Source: Olavius algarvensis spirochete endosymbiont
Lineage (GTDB): Bacteria > Spirochaetota > Spirochaetia > DSM-2461
DNA: 64,000 nucleotides
Assembly: GCA_900608495.1 (NCBI GenBank)
Contig: UWYT01000113.1
Span: 1-64,000, forward strand
Direction of reading: 5' to 3'
The notes beneath the pieces were generated by a model. It was not told the DNA's origin and did not search any database. It worked only from the letters and a program-made list of their open reading frames with translations. This document shows positions 40,098 through 49,572 of this stretch, piece by piece; the first letter of the stretch is position 1; every line of letters begins with the position of its first letter. Made by a program: the position numbers and the translations under genes.

Positions 40098-43000
40098 TTA
40101 GCGGCAAGCGTCAAGAAGGGAGGCCACTCGATAACCGGCGCGTCTGTGGGCCTTGCGCCATTTGCGGAGTATTCGGCGTAGCGGACGCGAACCTATGCTG
40201 GAATCAACCCTCGCACTTAGAAGTATTGATCGGACGGAAAGCTCCCATCCTTCCTTGTTATACCAAAGCGTGTTGTTCCAGAAATTTATCCCGCAGCTTT
40301 CACGAACGATTGGATTAGAGATAAGTTCCGATAGGGCCTCAAGAGGGTGAGTGTTTTTGAAACTACCGAAAGCGAGGGCCGTTCTTAGGGCTTGAATAAG
40401 GGAGGAGTTATCCTGGGCAAATGGTAACTGGCTAAGAAAATTTTCCAACCCCCATTCGCACCAGATTCCCTGCTCCGATTCAGAGAAGGAGTTCAAAAGA
40501 TATTGCAGAGAGACAAGCAGGCTCCAAAGGCCAAGATAGGTAGCCTCATCGTAGGAAACGGAGGTGAAACGGCGAAGTCTGCGCGACGGGGCGTTAAAGA
40601 AGCGTAGCGACTTGGCAGAACGTTTAAGGCGGTTATTCGCGAGCTGGACACAATTACTAATCTCGCGTCTCCTTGAATTGGTGTTTTGTCGGTATATTTT
40701 GGCGAGATTTGCTAGCAATGCTTCCGTGTCGTCGTCCAGAGATGGAGTCCTTGTTTTGCGTAAGGCACTGGCGAGGGCGGTGATTCTATCCTGAGATAGT
40801 AATTCCCGGAGTATGGTGTGAATAGGTTGAAGGCGAATTTCTTCCAAAGCTGCATCTGGATTTATGATGCCGCCACTTCCCAGTTTGGCTGCCAGGTTAT
40901 TCCAAAGATTGCCATGCCTTTCCTGCTCCACTCGGAAATCCATGAAAACTTGCCGACCGAAGCCGTCCAGCATTATATGTAATCCCTCAGCCTTTATATC
41001 CTTCACCGATCGTAGATACCAGAGATTCGAAAAATGCTCATGCATCAATAACCAGAAGTCGTCCGAAAGTTCGCTCACGCCCAGGCTATTTGCGAGTTGA
41101 AAGCTCTGCAGTTTGTCTTCAAGGTTTATCTGAACCGAATAATTGATTTGTCCGCTAGCCCTTGAATAGGAATTATTAACTAAAACCAGAACACGCTGCT
41201 GTCCATTGGAATTGGTGAAGGCAAATAGATTTTCATTGTTTTCACTGTCATTGTGCAAGTTGTATAGGCGAAAGGAAGAAGCACCGGAGAATAGCGACCT
41301 TCTTGCCAGCAAGGGGAAAATTTCCCGTTCATGTCGGGATATTAAATGGACATTGGGTGCTTCTTCGTTGTAAGCGCGTACATATTCCATTCCATACTTT
41401 TCCGTGAAACCTTCAATTTGACCGTGTCCGAACATGGGGAGCCCGGGCAGGGTGGCAAGGAGAGTGCACACGGCAAAATATCTGTCATCGTCGCCGAATT
41501 GCCCGATGGCAGTCTCCTCATCGGGGTTGTTCATGAAATTCACGAAACGCTGGAGAATTCGAGGGTCGAACATGAGAGTTTCTTTTATTATGTCCCGGTA
41601 TTCTTTATTTTTTTGGTCGCGCAGCATGTTCATGAACGCGGAATTATATACGCGGTGCATTCCAAGTGTGCGCACGAAGTAACCTTCCATCATCCAAAAG
41701 GCTTCAGCGAGAAGCAGAGTGCCTGGCGCTTCAATGGCGACTCTATCAACCACTTCTCTCCAGAATTCACAGGGCATTGCGGCCATGAATTCGTTATCGG
41801 AGAGAGCATGCTCTGAGCGGGACGGGATGGCCCCGCCCGAACCGGGAGCCGGATACCAGAGGCGACGAATATGCTTCCGAGCTAAAACCATGGCCGCATC
41901 GAATCGAATTATCGGGAAATTTCGAGCGACATGCAGTATGTCTTGAATAACCGCTTCACGCGCTTCGGGATTCAGGAAATCGATTTGAGCGGTATCGTTC
42001 CATGGCATTGTTGTGCCGTCGTTGCCATGATAAATATAGCAAACTTGGCCATTGTTATTATCTGTTCTTTTAAATACCACTGCGGCATCGCGTTTATCCC
42101 AGTAATGATCTTCCAGGCGTATGTCCATCGCGGGGTTGTCAGACAGGTTGTCGGAATTGAAACTGTAATCGGGGTAAGGACACTCGTTTACACTTATTAA
42201 TCGGTTTGGAAAATTTTTCACCCAGTCTGAGTTTATCCCGACATGGTTGGGAACCATATCGCTTGATAGTCGAATACCGCGCATTTCCACTCTATTCTTG
42301 AGATTTTCCAGAGCGGGCCAGCCGCCCAGCTCTTCGGCGATATTGTATCCATTTAGGGAATAAGCTGAAGCCGCGGCCTCGGGGTTGCCCATTCTCTTCT
42401 TGATTTCTTGGCTTGCGCTGCTACGCTGCCACAGTCCGATAAGCCATAGTGCGTTGAAATTCCTTGAGGCAAGGATATCCAGTTCTTCGTCGGGAATCTC
42501 GTTTAGGGTTTGCATTGGGCGCTCATACTTTTTTGACAGTTGGTTGAGCCAAACAAGGATATTCTTAGCGAGGAGAACTACGTGTGGCATCCAATCGTCG
42601 TCGTTGCTGAATCGTGCCACCCCGTTTAATTCGGTATATACCGGGCGCTCGTTAGAGTCTGGGCCTCCGAAGCGAAGGCGTTTTTCTTCTTCCATCATGT
42701 CGAGTGTGCCGATTAGAGCGGGCATCCACCCGGGGGAAAGAGTTTCGAGCAGCGTTCCCCAGTGCGTCAAGATATAATTTATCTGGTCTTTTACCGAATA
42801 TGGCGCGCACTTTACCGGTTTTTTCAAGGTGGCCAGGGGAGGTAGAAATTCTGGTTTCTGCGGTAGGGCGTCTGAGTCGACCTCTTCCAGGATATTCCAT
42901 AAGGCCGTGAGTGTTTCATCCCCGGTCGACTCAGGCGCGATGAAGAGTTTTCCAAATGGAATGAAGGCCGGGTTGTTTGCCGACATCGAGATTAGCGTCC

Positions 43001-43421
43001 AACATCGCAGGAGTCTTTCGTTTAGAACATCGAGAGCGAGCTTGTCTGACGAAGGAGCAATGTCGATTTGCGTATTCAAGAAGCTCCGCTCAATTTTCCT
43101 AATCGCCTTGTCCCATACCGCGGGCGCAGTTTTTACCGCTACTGCGGCCAGGGTTGTTTTTTCATAGGGCATAGGCCCCTTGGCGTAATACTCCAGGAGG
43201 AGGCGCCAGGCGCTCAGTATATAAGCTGCCCCGAAAAAATCGGAAGCTGCAGGCATCAAGCTGTCATCAATGTTCGCATAGAGAGTTGCCAGCTCACGCG
43301 CTTGCCTTCGCGATTCAATTTGAAGATACCCAAGGGAATCATAACGGGTAATCGGTAAACCCAACCTTTCCTTTGCGTGACGACTAATTGGCATTGAAGG
43401 GATCATTGGTTTTTTGTTCAT
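40098..43421 (-). CDS. Large GH13 alpha-amylase-family protein
   Basis: A 1107-aa protein without a signal peptide, so probably cytoplasmic. Residues about 200-760 form a GH13 barrel. Region I is SSDMVPNHVG near 398. Region II is IIRFDAAMVLARK near 515, with the nucleophile Asp. Region III is LLLAEAFWM near 587, with the acid/base Glu. Region IV is FMNNPDEETA near 655, with Asp, though the His usually before it is Pro. The barrel is followed by QFGDDDRYF and MFGHGQIEGFTEKYG. Flanking N- and C-terminal regions are mostly helical and unassigned. It probably acts on alpha-glucans or maltodextrin-type sugars. GAGG before the ATG is the ribosome site. Confidence 0.85.
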   Translation of the reverse strand: MNKKPMIPSMPISRHAKERLGLPITRYDSLGYLQIESRRQARELATLYANIDDSLMPAASDFFGAAYILSAWRLLLEYYAKGPMPYEKTTLAAVAVKTAPAVWDKAIRKIERSFLNTQIDIAPSSDKLALDVLNERLLRCWTLISMSANNPAFIPFGKLFIAPESTGDETLTALWNILEEVDSDALPQKPEFLPPLATLKKPVKCAPYSVKDQINYILTHWGTLLETLSPGWMPALIGTLDMMEEEKRLRFGGPDSNERPVYTELNGVARFSNDDDWMPHVVLLAKNILVWLNQLSKKYERPMQTLNEIPDEELDILASRNFNALWLIGLWQRSSASQEIKKRMGNPEAAASAYSLNGYNIAEELGGWPALENLKNRVEMRGIRLSSDMVPNHVGINSDWVKNFPNRLISVNECPYPDYSFNSDNLSDNPAMDIRLEDHYWDKRDAAVVFKRTDNNNGQVCYIYHGNDGTTMPWNDTAQIDFLNPEAREAVIQDILHVARNFPIIRFDAAMVLARKHIRRLWYPAPGSGGAIPSRSEHALSDNEFMAAMPCEFWREVVDRVAIEAPGTLLLAEAFWMMEGYFVRTLGMHRVYNSAFMNMLRDQKNKEYRDIIKETLMFDPRILQRFVNFMNNPDEETAIGQFGDDDRYFAVCTLLATLPGLPMFGHGQIEGFTEKYGMEYVRAYNEEAPNVHLISRHEREIFPLLARRSLFSGASSFRLYNLHNDSENNENLFAFTNSNGQQRVLVLVNNSYSRASGQINYSVQINLEDKLQSFQLANSLGVSELSDDFWLLMHEHFSNLWYLRSVKDIKAEGLHIMLDGFGRQVFMDFRVEQERHGNLWNNLAAKLGSGGIINPDAALEEIRLQPIHTILRELLSQDRITALASALRKTRTPSLDDDTEALLANLAKIYRQNTNSRRREISNCVQLANNRLKRSAKSLRFFNAPSRRLRRFTSVSYDEATYLGLWSLLVSLQYLLNSFSESEQGIWCEWGLENFLSQLPFAQDNSSLIQALRTALAFGSFKNTHPLEALSELISNPIVRESCGINFWNNTLWYNKEGWELSVRSILLSARVDSSIGSRPLRRILRKWRKAHRRAGYRVASLLDACR

Positions 43422-43551
43422 CTTGAATCCTCAGTTTCGTATAGTCAGCTCTTTCGCGAGTATAGAGTATTTTGACGGTTTTCGATATTGGAAATATACG
43501 ATGGGGGACCCCATGAGTTTTTTTCAAACAATGGTTTCACATGAATATCAC

Positions 43552-44085
43552 TCATTTCTCGATATTTTTTCCCATTTGTTTATTTCGAGCTCCAATTTCC
43601 GCGGCTTGTTCGCGGTTTTCAGTCTCTATCCTAAGCTCAATTCCAGGTTCTGCGAAGCAAAGAACAATTGCGATTCCACCACGCTTACTCACGAATGGAG
43701 CCAGTATTCGAAATCACATCATCCAATTTCAATGACCGTGCGGGGGCCAGTGTCAAGACAACAGGAGCATACAGAGTAATCCGCTTGCCAGTGATCGATG
43801 AAATCCCTTCCCATAAGTTAGTGCGATGTATTCAATCGATTGGGATGGTAGCGATATGAACCGGCAAAGTGCGATGGTTGAATACGGAAAGTCTCATGAA
43901 AACACTCCCCTTTCCAGAAGAGGCAAGTAAGAATTGAGATTCAAGGGTTCGATAAGAACACATCGTGCAGATAAAGGCGGGCAAATCAGCGTCGCCATTT
44001 CGTTCTTTGTCCACCCAATAGTTTAGATTTCCGCTTTGGTGAGCATAGCAATTAACGCATGCTCCTGAGGTTTTCGGTTGGAAGG
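43552..44085 (-). pseudogene. Broken gene with an in-frame TGA and a frameshift
   Basis: Directly after lysA on the same strand an open frame begins with two Cys pairs (CVNCYAH and ICTMC). It continues to an in-frame TGA at 43832-43834 and reads on in the same frame (WEGISSITGKRITLYAPVV) to a TAA at 43685-43687. A neighbouring frame then gives a protein-like tail (KRGGIAIVLCFAEPGIEL) ending at 43552. Two lesions therefore split what looks like one protein of roughly 175 residues. TGA is a normal stop elsewhere in the window, so recoding is unlikely. I do not recognise the family. Confidence 0.5.
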
Positions 44086-44087
44086 TC

Positions 44088-45353
44088 TCACAACCCCGGG
44101 AAGGTCAGGGTAGCAAAATAGTCTTTCAGATTCTCTTTTCGCCGAATTTCTCTTACTTTGCCGTCCTGGCCGAGCAGCAGCTCAGCCGGGCGGAGCTTGC
44201 CATTATAGTTAAAACCCATCGCTCTTCCATGGGCTCCGGCATCATGAATCACCAAAATATCTCCCCTTTCAATTTTCGGAAGGGATCTGTCAATCGCGAA
44301 TTTATCATTGTTCTCACAAAGGCTTCCAACCACATCATAGTTTTTATGTACTTCCGTTTTACCCAATACTGTGATGTGATGATAAGCTCCGTACATGCCT
44401 GGACGCATCAAGTCTGCCATGCAGGCATCAATCCCGATATACTCCTTGTAAATATGTTTTTCATGAATTGCGCGAGTTACTAGACATCCATAGGGGCCGG
44501 TTACAACGCGACCGCATTCAAATAGGATAATTGGTGGTTTAAGCACGCTATTTACAATATACTCGGTGTAAAGCTTCTTAATGCCGTTCGAAATTGCTTC
44601 TAGATTAACCGTCTTGTCGCCGGGTCGATAAGGAATTCCAATTCCACCGCCAAAATTGATGAAGTCGATAGCAACTCCAGATTTCTCTGAGACTTCATAG
44701 AGCAGATTGAACAGCATATCCGCTGTTTCCAAGAAATAATCCACATCGAGTTCGTTGGAGGCCACCATTGTATGAATCCCGAAGCGCTTCACACCCCATT
44801 CAAGCGCCATACGATAGGCCTCAATCATTTGTTCCCTTGTAAGCCCGTATTTTGCCTCTTCGGGCTTTCCTATAAAAGCGTTTCCTTTCTTCGCCGGCCC
44901 CGGGTTGTACCGAAAAGAAAGTGTATCCGGCATCCCAATTCTCTTCAAATCTCGCAGATGCGTAATATCATCCAGATTAATCACACCGCCCAACTCTATC
45001 GCCTTCTCAAATTCTGCAATAGGTGTGTTGTTCGATGAGAAAAACAGTCTATCACCTACAATTCCCACTGCTTCCGAAAGTACCAACTCGGCCATAGACG
45101 AACAGTCGGCCCCCATTCCCTCCGCTCCCAGAATCTCCAAGATATAAGGATTGGGGCATGCCTTCACCGCAAAGTGATTTCTAAAACCGCGAGGAGCCCA
45201 GTCAAAAGCCTTTGCAAAGCGCCTGGCCATCGTTCGAATTGCCTTTTCATCGTAAATATAAAAAGGTGTGGGAATTTCCAGAGTCACATCTCTTAAGAGT
45301 TTTTCATCGAATGGAAGCACTTTCTCACCAGTCTTCTCGAGGTTCAAAGACAT
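44088..45353 (-). CDS. lysA: Diaminopimelate decarboxylase
   Basis: A 421-aa fold-type III PLP enzyme that makes lysine from meso-diaminopimelate. The PLP Lys is Lys64 in HFAVKACPNP. HTMVASNELD near 200 and the phosphate-binding GGGIGIPY near 245 are present. The family-typical ECGRVVTGPYG near 285 and DACMADLMRPGMYGAYH near 315 complete the site. AGGGAA about ten bases before the ATG is the ribosome site. Related decarboxylases act on arginine or ornithine, but the overall pattern fits LysA. The product could also be used in the cell wall pathway if DAP is the peptidoglycan diamino acid. Confidence 0.9.
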   Translation of the reverse strand: MSLNLEKTGEKVLPFDEKLLRDVTLEIPTPFYIYDEKAIRTMARRFAKAFDWAPRGFRNHFAVKACPNPYILEILGAEGMGADCSSMAELVLSEAVGIVGDRLFFSSNNTPIAEFEKAIELGGVINLDDITHLRDLKRIGMPDTLSFRYNPGPAKKGNAFIGKPEEAKYGLTREQMIEAYRMALEWGVKRFGIHTMVASNELDVDYFLETADMLFNLLYEVSEKSGVAIDFINFGGGIGIPYRPGDKTVNLEAISNGIKKLYTEYIVNSVLKPPIILFECGRVVTGPYGCLVTRAIHEKHIYKEYIGIDACMADLMRPGMYGAYHHITVLGKTEVHKNYDVVGSLCENNDKFAIDRSLPKIERGDILVIHDAGAHGRAMGFNYNGKLRPAELLLGQDGKVREIRRKENLKDYFATLTFPGL

Positions 45354-45588
45354 AGCGACGAATTCCCTGCAGTCCGGTATCCAGTCATATTCCCAATAAT
45401 AAGCTGTTATACAAGCAAAAGGCTAGTTGGATGAAAACAAAATGGCCATGTCGCCCCCTTTGTGAGATACGGAAGCTGATCGACCGTGTTATCCAATCCG
45501 GATTTCGAATTTTCACTTCATCTCCGCCCCTTAAGCTTCGTTGCGGCTTATACTGCTGTCTTAGAATCGACTAACTAAATGAGGAAAT

Positions 45589-45674
45589 CAGGGATGTTAT
45601 TACCTCAACAAACAAAGGGCACTCGTTTTTCATCCCTGGCAAAACTTCCGTCTATCATAACTACACACTATAAT
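45589..45674 (+). promoter_or_regulatory. hisA promoter with upstream inverted repeat
   Basis: CAGGGATG (45589-45596) and CATCCCTG (45631-45638) form an 8-bp inverted repeat. A perfect TATAAT lies at 45669-45674 and the hisA ATG follows after only seven bases. The -35 is weak. The repeat may be an operator. The rest of the 328-base gap after lysA holds nothing that I recognise. Confidence 0.5.
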
Positions 45675-45681
45675 ACATACC

Positions 45682-46410
45682 ATGTTAGCCATTCCGGCAA
45701 TCGACCTGTTAGGTGGTCGATGCGTGCGTCTCAAACAAGGTAGATACGACAGCGTGAAAGTTTATAGAGAGAAGCCCGATGAAATAGCCGCGCAATACGC
45801 GGCGGCCGGCGCCAGGCGTTTACACATAGTCGATTTAGATGCAGCCCGAGGCAGTGGCGACAATCAAACAGCGATAAGGAAGATTAGAAAAGCCTTTCCA
45901 GGAATCATCAATCTTGGTGGCGGAATCCGCAGTCTTGAAATCGCTCGGCGGGTATTGAAAATAGGAATAGACCTGCTCGTCGTCGGCACTGCTTTGGTAA
46001 AAACCCCGAAGCTGGTCTCGAAATGGGCAGATATTCTGGGTTCTGTACTCATTGCTGGACTTGATGCCGAAAGAGGCATTATAAAGATTTCCGGTTGGCG
46101 GGAAGACTCTGCCATTCGCGCTGCCAAGCTGGCCGCTCGTATCAAAGGCCTCGGGCTAATGGAAATAATCTACACCGACATATCCAGAGATGGCATGCTA
46201 GGAGGGCCGAACATTCAAGAAAGCATCACGATTGCCGAAAACTCCGGCCTGCCTCTGATTATATCTGGCGGGATAGGTGATTTGACTCATCTACAAGCCA
46301 TAGTCGACACGGCCCCCGCCGGTATTTCCGGAGTAATACTGGGTAAGGCCCTTTTCGAAGGCAGATTCCTCCTCGAAGACGCAATCAAGCTTATGGGGAA
46401 CCAAGAATGA
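45682..46410 (+). CDS. hisA: HisA (ProFAR isomerase)
   Basis: A 242-aa (beta/alpha)8 isomerase for the fourth step of histidine synthesis. The catalytic Asp8 is in MLAIPAIDLLGGRCVRL, and LHIVDLDAARGS near 47 is typical. INLGGGIRS near 75 binds phosphate, and the second catalytic Asp is in YTDISRDGMLGGPN near 164-177. It overlaps hisIE by four bases (ATGA). Only these two histidine genes lie here, so the rest of the pathway must be elsewhere. The mRNA is probably leaderless. Confidence 0.94.
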   Translation: MLAIPAIDLLGGRCVRLKQGRYDSVKVYREKPDEIAAQYAAAGARRLHIVDLDAARGSGDNQTAIRKIRKAFPGIINLGGGIRSLEIARRVLKIGIDLLVVGTALVKTPKLVSKWADILGSVLIAGLDAERGIIKISGWREDSAIRAAKLAARIKGLGLMEIIYTDISRDGMLGGPNIQESITIAENSGLPLIISGGIGDLTHLQAIVDTAPAGISGVILGKALFEGRFLLEDAIKLMGNQE

Positions 46411-47054
46411 ACATACTTGAACAAGATCCCGCCTGGCCACTGCTAGTCCGCATCGAAGGACAGAAGCAGGCAGCGGCGCTCATGAACAGTAAGGCTTATC
46501 AGAAAAGCATTGAAACCAACTATCCCTGGATACTCCATCCCGAAACAAAAAGAATACTCCCCTGGCCCGGAGAGCCAGGAATAATCACACTGCGCCGCTC
46601 CTGCGGATTTTATGAACTCAGCCTGCCGGAAGATGCAGATATCCGGCCATATGGCAACAGCAAACCTCAAGACATCAGTTTCAACGGAGTGGAGTCCGGC
46701 AATCCAGTTTCCCTTGCCTCCGATATAAAAAAAACACCGAACCCAGAACGGAAGGGTTCCCTGATTACCCGCGGAGTCAGGCAAAGCAATTCCCTAAGCT
46801 GGCTTACCGAACTCATCGCTGAACGTCGTAGAAACATGCCAGAAGGATCTTACACCACGCATCTTTTTTCCAAGGGTCCAGAGAAAATCCGCAAAAAAAT
46901 CGGCGAGGAAGTCGTCGAAGTACTGCTTGCCCGTGATTCTGCACAAATGGTGAGCGAGATTTCCGATTTGGTATATCATCTATGCGTTTTACTTGAAGCT
47001 TCCGGCCTTAGCTGGCATCAGGTAGAGAAAGAACTCGAAAGGAGGCATAAATAG
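46407..47054 (+). CDS. hisE: Phosphoribosyl-ATP pyrophosphatase fused to a degenerate HisI domain
   Basis: A 215-aa protein. Residues about 128-215 are a good HisE domain (LTELIAERRRNMPEGSYTTH, then KIGEEVVEVLLA and ISDLVYHLCVLL), the MazG-like metal-binding helical fold that hydrolyses PR-ATP. The N-terminal half has the order of a HisI domain (ALMNSKAYQKSIET, then ILPWPGEPG in the place of LWxKGETSG). It lacks the metal-binding Asp cluster and the Cys residues of active HisI. The second half-reaction (PR-AMP cyclohydrolase) is therefore probably missing here. It overlaps hisA. Confidence 0.8.
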   Translation: MNILEQDPAWPLLVRIEGQKQAAALMNSKAYQKSIETNYPWILHPETKRILPWPGEPGIITLRRSCGFYELSLPEDADIRPYGNSKPQDISFNGVESGNPVSLASDIKKTPNPERKGSLITRGVRQSNSLSWLTELIAERRRNMPEGSYTTHLFSKGPEKIRKKIGEEVVEVLLARDSAQMVSEISDLVYHLCVLLEASGLSWHQVEKELERRHK

Positions 47055-47060
47055 GAAAAA

Positions 47061-47504
47061 CTATCTAGGCAAGCTTCCAACAAAAGCCTCCGCATCTCCA
47101 TTCGTCTCGAAATTCATCCATTCCAGCTCCCCCGACTCATCCCGCCATGCAAGCTCAACAAACGGCGGCTTCTGAAAAAATTTCAGCAGACCACCTTTTT
47201 TCGACCGCATCCGGAAAATCTCAATTCTCTCGATTGGAATCTCGATAATCTCATCCCTGGTTCGGCTCTTTCCTCGTTGCCCTGTCGAAAAAAGCTTCAT
47301 CAGCCAGTTATCCGATTTAAAGGTTTGAAAATATAGAGCCTTTGAAGTCGTGTAGAAAAGCCCCCACAGAGGAAAAGAATTGCTTTTCCTAATCACCTGC
47401 CCCAGCGTCTTCCCAAGTATTGGCAGTCCCAATTCCTCTTCCCGCGTCTTCCAGAATTCATCCGCTCCAACATTGTCATTTTTATTGAAAAACATACCGG
47501 CCAA
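47061..47504 (-). CDS. Hypothetical PH/GRAM-like protein
   Basis: A 147-aa soluble protein. The order of strands (LWGLFYTTSKALYFQTF near 46-62, EIIEIPIERIEIFRM near 84-98, PPFVELAWRDESGELEWMNFET near 112-132) ends in a helix (DAEAFVGSLP). This is the usual layout of a PH or GRAM-type domain that displays a protein-like surface from lipids or membranes. GGAG seven bases before a TTG at 47504 supports that start; an ATG at 47495 is the alternative. No known family was recognised. It is convergent with hisIE. Confidence 0.6.
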   Translation of the reverse strand: MAGMFFNKNDNVGADEFWKTREEELGLPILGKTLGQVIRKSNSFPLWGLFYTTSKALYFQTFKSDNWLMKLFSTGQRGKSRTRDEIIEIPIERIEIFRMRSKKGGLLKFFQKPPFVELAWRDESGELEWMNFETNGDAEAFVGSLPR

Positions 47505-47677
47505 GCAGAACTCCTATATGATGAGGACAGTATATTGCCTCTGGAGTCCCAACTGCAATGCAATTCCCGTCAGTGTGCGCCCCCTGAGTCTCAATTAATT
47601 TCTCGAAGGAGAAGGCAAGCTGGGCAGGGTTTTCTGCTATTTACTCCAACATCCATACCTGAGTAGAATAGTTTTGT

Positions 47678-48055
47678 ATGAACACAGTTTCTTTGTGGGT
47701 AGCTGAACTCGGTATCTGGCCCCTGATTGTTGTATTGGTTCCCAACTTGATGTTTCGCCGTTTTGGCCAGTCTACGGCTGAAAAACGCAAGGCATCGTTG
47801 TACCAGGCAATAGCGGTTTTCCTAATTACAACACTGGCGGCATCTGTAGTAAAGAGCGAACTCACAGACATTTATTTCTACGTGGGCCTTGTTGTCATCC
47901 TGCTTGTGCTAATAATACTTCGTGGAAAAATTTTCCCCTACCGTCTGAACTGTGTTAGCTGTGAGGGAAGTCTGGATATTAAAACCATCTATTTCATGGA
48001 TAACAATCTATGTGTCGACTGCCGCGCTAAAAAGGATAGTGACGCAGGAGAATGA
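47678..48055 (+). CDS. Small membrane protein with C-terminal zinc-ribbon-like motif
   Basis: A 125-aa protein with three hydrophobic segments (near 5-25, 42-58 and 66-84). A cytoplasmic-type tail has two Cys pairs (CVSC near 93 and CVDC near 114) that may bind a metal. A TAGAAT box (47664-47669) lies eight bases before the ATG, and no ribosome site is seen. I do not recognise the family. Confidence 0.6.
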   Translation: MNTVSLWVAELGIWPLIVVLVPNLMFRRFGQSTAEKRKASLYQAIAVFLITTLAASVVKSELTDIYFYVGLVVILLVLIILRGKIFPYRLNCVSCEGSLDIKTIYFMDNNLCVDCRAKKDSDAGE

Positions 48056-48110
48056 GAAGATTTAGTTGTAACGATGAAATTCCCTTGGGCTCGGCACCTT
48101 CGCCAGGAAT

Positions 48111-49433
48111 CTAAGGGTTATGGGGGTGGCTACTTCGAGCCACTTCCTTGCAAGCTAGGAATAGATTTTCGAAAAGTTTTGGTATTTGAGCCTCGGGAAG
48201 GGAAGAGTAGGCTATTCTCACCAGATGGCCGAGAGCTATGACGCCAGTGTCGTAATTAGCTAGCAATTTCTGGCGAACGGCCTCCGCATCTCCACATGAG
48301 AGTTCCACACACATGAAATAGCCGGAGTTGAACGGAAGAGGACTGAACTGTTCTTGATATTCGGGATGCTTGGCGAGTTCTGTAACAACGGCGGTGTAAC
48401 GACTTTTTAAAATATTGTATATTCGAGCCTTCTCAACCTTATATGATGGTTGATTGTAAGCAGTGAGCAATAGACTCTGGGATAAGTGAGAGTCATTTGA
48501 TATGCTTCCGCGCACCCTGCCAGCCGCCTTGTCTTCCAATACTGCCAGTGCCTTTGAGTTCAAGCCCTTTCCTGCGAAAGTGATGAAACCGACTCGAAAT
48601 CCCCATACGTAGTCTTCCTTGGTGGCTCCATCAACCTTGCACGCCACAACGTTTTCATGAATGGATGCGAGTCGGGCAAATAAGGATTCGCCATCTATGC
48701 CGGATTGGTAGACAAGGCCAAAATATGCGTCATCGGCTATTATTAGAATATTTTTTCCTGCTTTCGCGGCGCTTCTCACTATATCGACAATCGCATCACT
48801 CTCTTCGAAAGCTGGGGTGTAGCCAGTGGGATTGTTCGGGAAATTCAGGAGGAGAATTTTTTTTTCACCCTCCAGCATCATAGCATCTTGAAGGCCAGAC
48901 AGATTGAATCTGGCGCCTGGCCCCTTACCCTCGAAGGTTTCAAAGGTTTTGAGTTTGGCTCCGTAGGCTTCTGAGAATATCAAGCGATAATTCCCCCAAT
49001 AATGATGGGGGAGCAGTATTTCGTCACCCTCATTTACGAAAAGATAGCCTGCTACTGAAAGGCCGTGGGTAATGGCATTGGTTACCACAGGGTGTGAGAT
49101 AGATGTGTTGCCGAGGCTGGGATTCTTCTTCCGGAGAGACTTCGCCCAATGGTCGCGCAGGGCTGTTTTGCCAAAGCTCGACGCATAGCTAAATGCTTCG
49201 GCCGGATGGATTTTTAGCAAATCGCTTATTGAGGACAGACACAGAGGATCGCCGTTATCGTCTTTTCCCTCACCGATTGAGGCGTTAATGGCTTTGTTTT
49301 TTGCATCTAAACCCTGCCCGACAATGCCCTGGTGTGGGAAAAATATGTTTCGGCCTTTCTCAGAGAGAAGCTTTAGAGCGATTGGGCCCTCAACTTCAAG
49401 TTGGGCATTTAAACCGACAGCTTGCGGATTCAT
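48111..49433 (-). CDS. PLP-dependent aminotransferase, class I/II
   Basis: A 440-aa fold-type I aminotransferase. The cofactor site shows FPNNPTGYT near 198, IIADDAYFGLVYQ near 228-240 and the PLP Lys in DGATKEDYVWGFRVG near 268. The end of the domain carries FNSGYFMCVEL near 370. These features fit an aspartate/alanine-type aminotransferase, but the substrate cannot be told from sequence. It is divergent from plsC. GAGG before the ATG is the ribosome site. Confidence 0.85.
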   Translation of the reverse strand: MNPQAVGLNAQLEVEGPIALKLLSEKGRNIFFPHQGIVGQGLDAKNKAINASIGEGKDDNGDPLCLSSISDLLKIHPAEAFSYASSFGKTALRDHWAKSLRKKNPSLGNTSISHPVVTNAITHGLSVAGYLFVNEGDEILLPHHYWGNYRLIFSEAYGAKLKTFETFEGKGPGARFNLSGLQDAMMLEGEKKILLLNFPNNPTGYTPAFEESDAIVDIVRSAAKAGKNILIIADDAYFGLVYQSGIDGESLFARLASIHENVVACKVDGATKEDYVWGFRVGFITFAGKGLNSKALAVLEDKAAGRVRGSISNDSHLSQSLLLTAYNQPSYKVEKARIYNILKSRYTAVVTELAKHPEYQEQFSPLPFNSGYFMCVELSCGDAEAVRQKLLANYDTGVIALGHLVRIAYSSLPEAQIPKLFENLFLACKEVARSSHPHNP

Positions 49434-49572
49434 GATATCTACCTCAAAGTAAGTATACAGAAAGGTTGAGGTTTTGGGGAGATGAGGTGTGTTTTGTTTG
49501 ACGAAATCTCAGGGTTTGGGGGAGAGTTTTCTCGACAGCATACTATGAGGTGAATTAAAATAGCTGGCAGCT

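Noticed and set aside
42652-42910. Plus- and minus-strand small frames inside the GH13 gene
   Set aside because: They are other-frame shadows of a long gene with clear catalytic motifs.
43832-43834. In-frame TGA as a recoded codon (Trp or selenocysteine)
   Set aside because: TGA ends many clear genes here (for example yidD-style ATGA overlaps), a frameshift follows in the same gene, and no SECIS-like element was seen.
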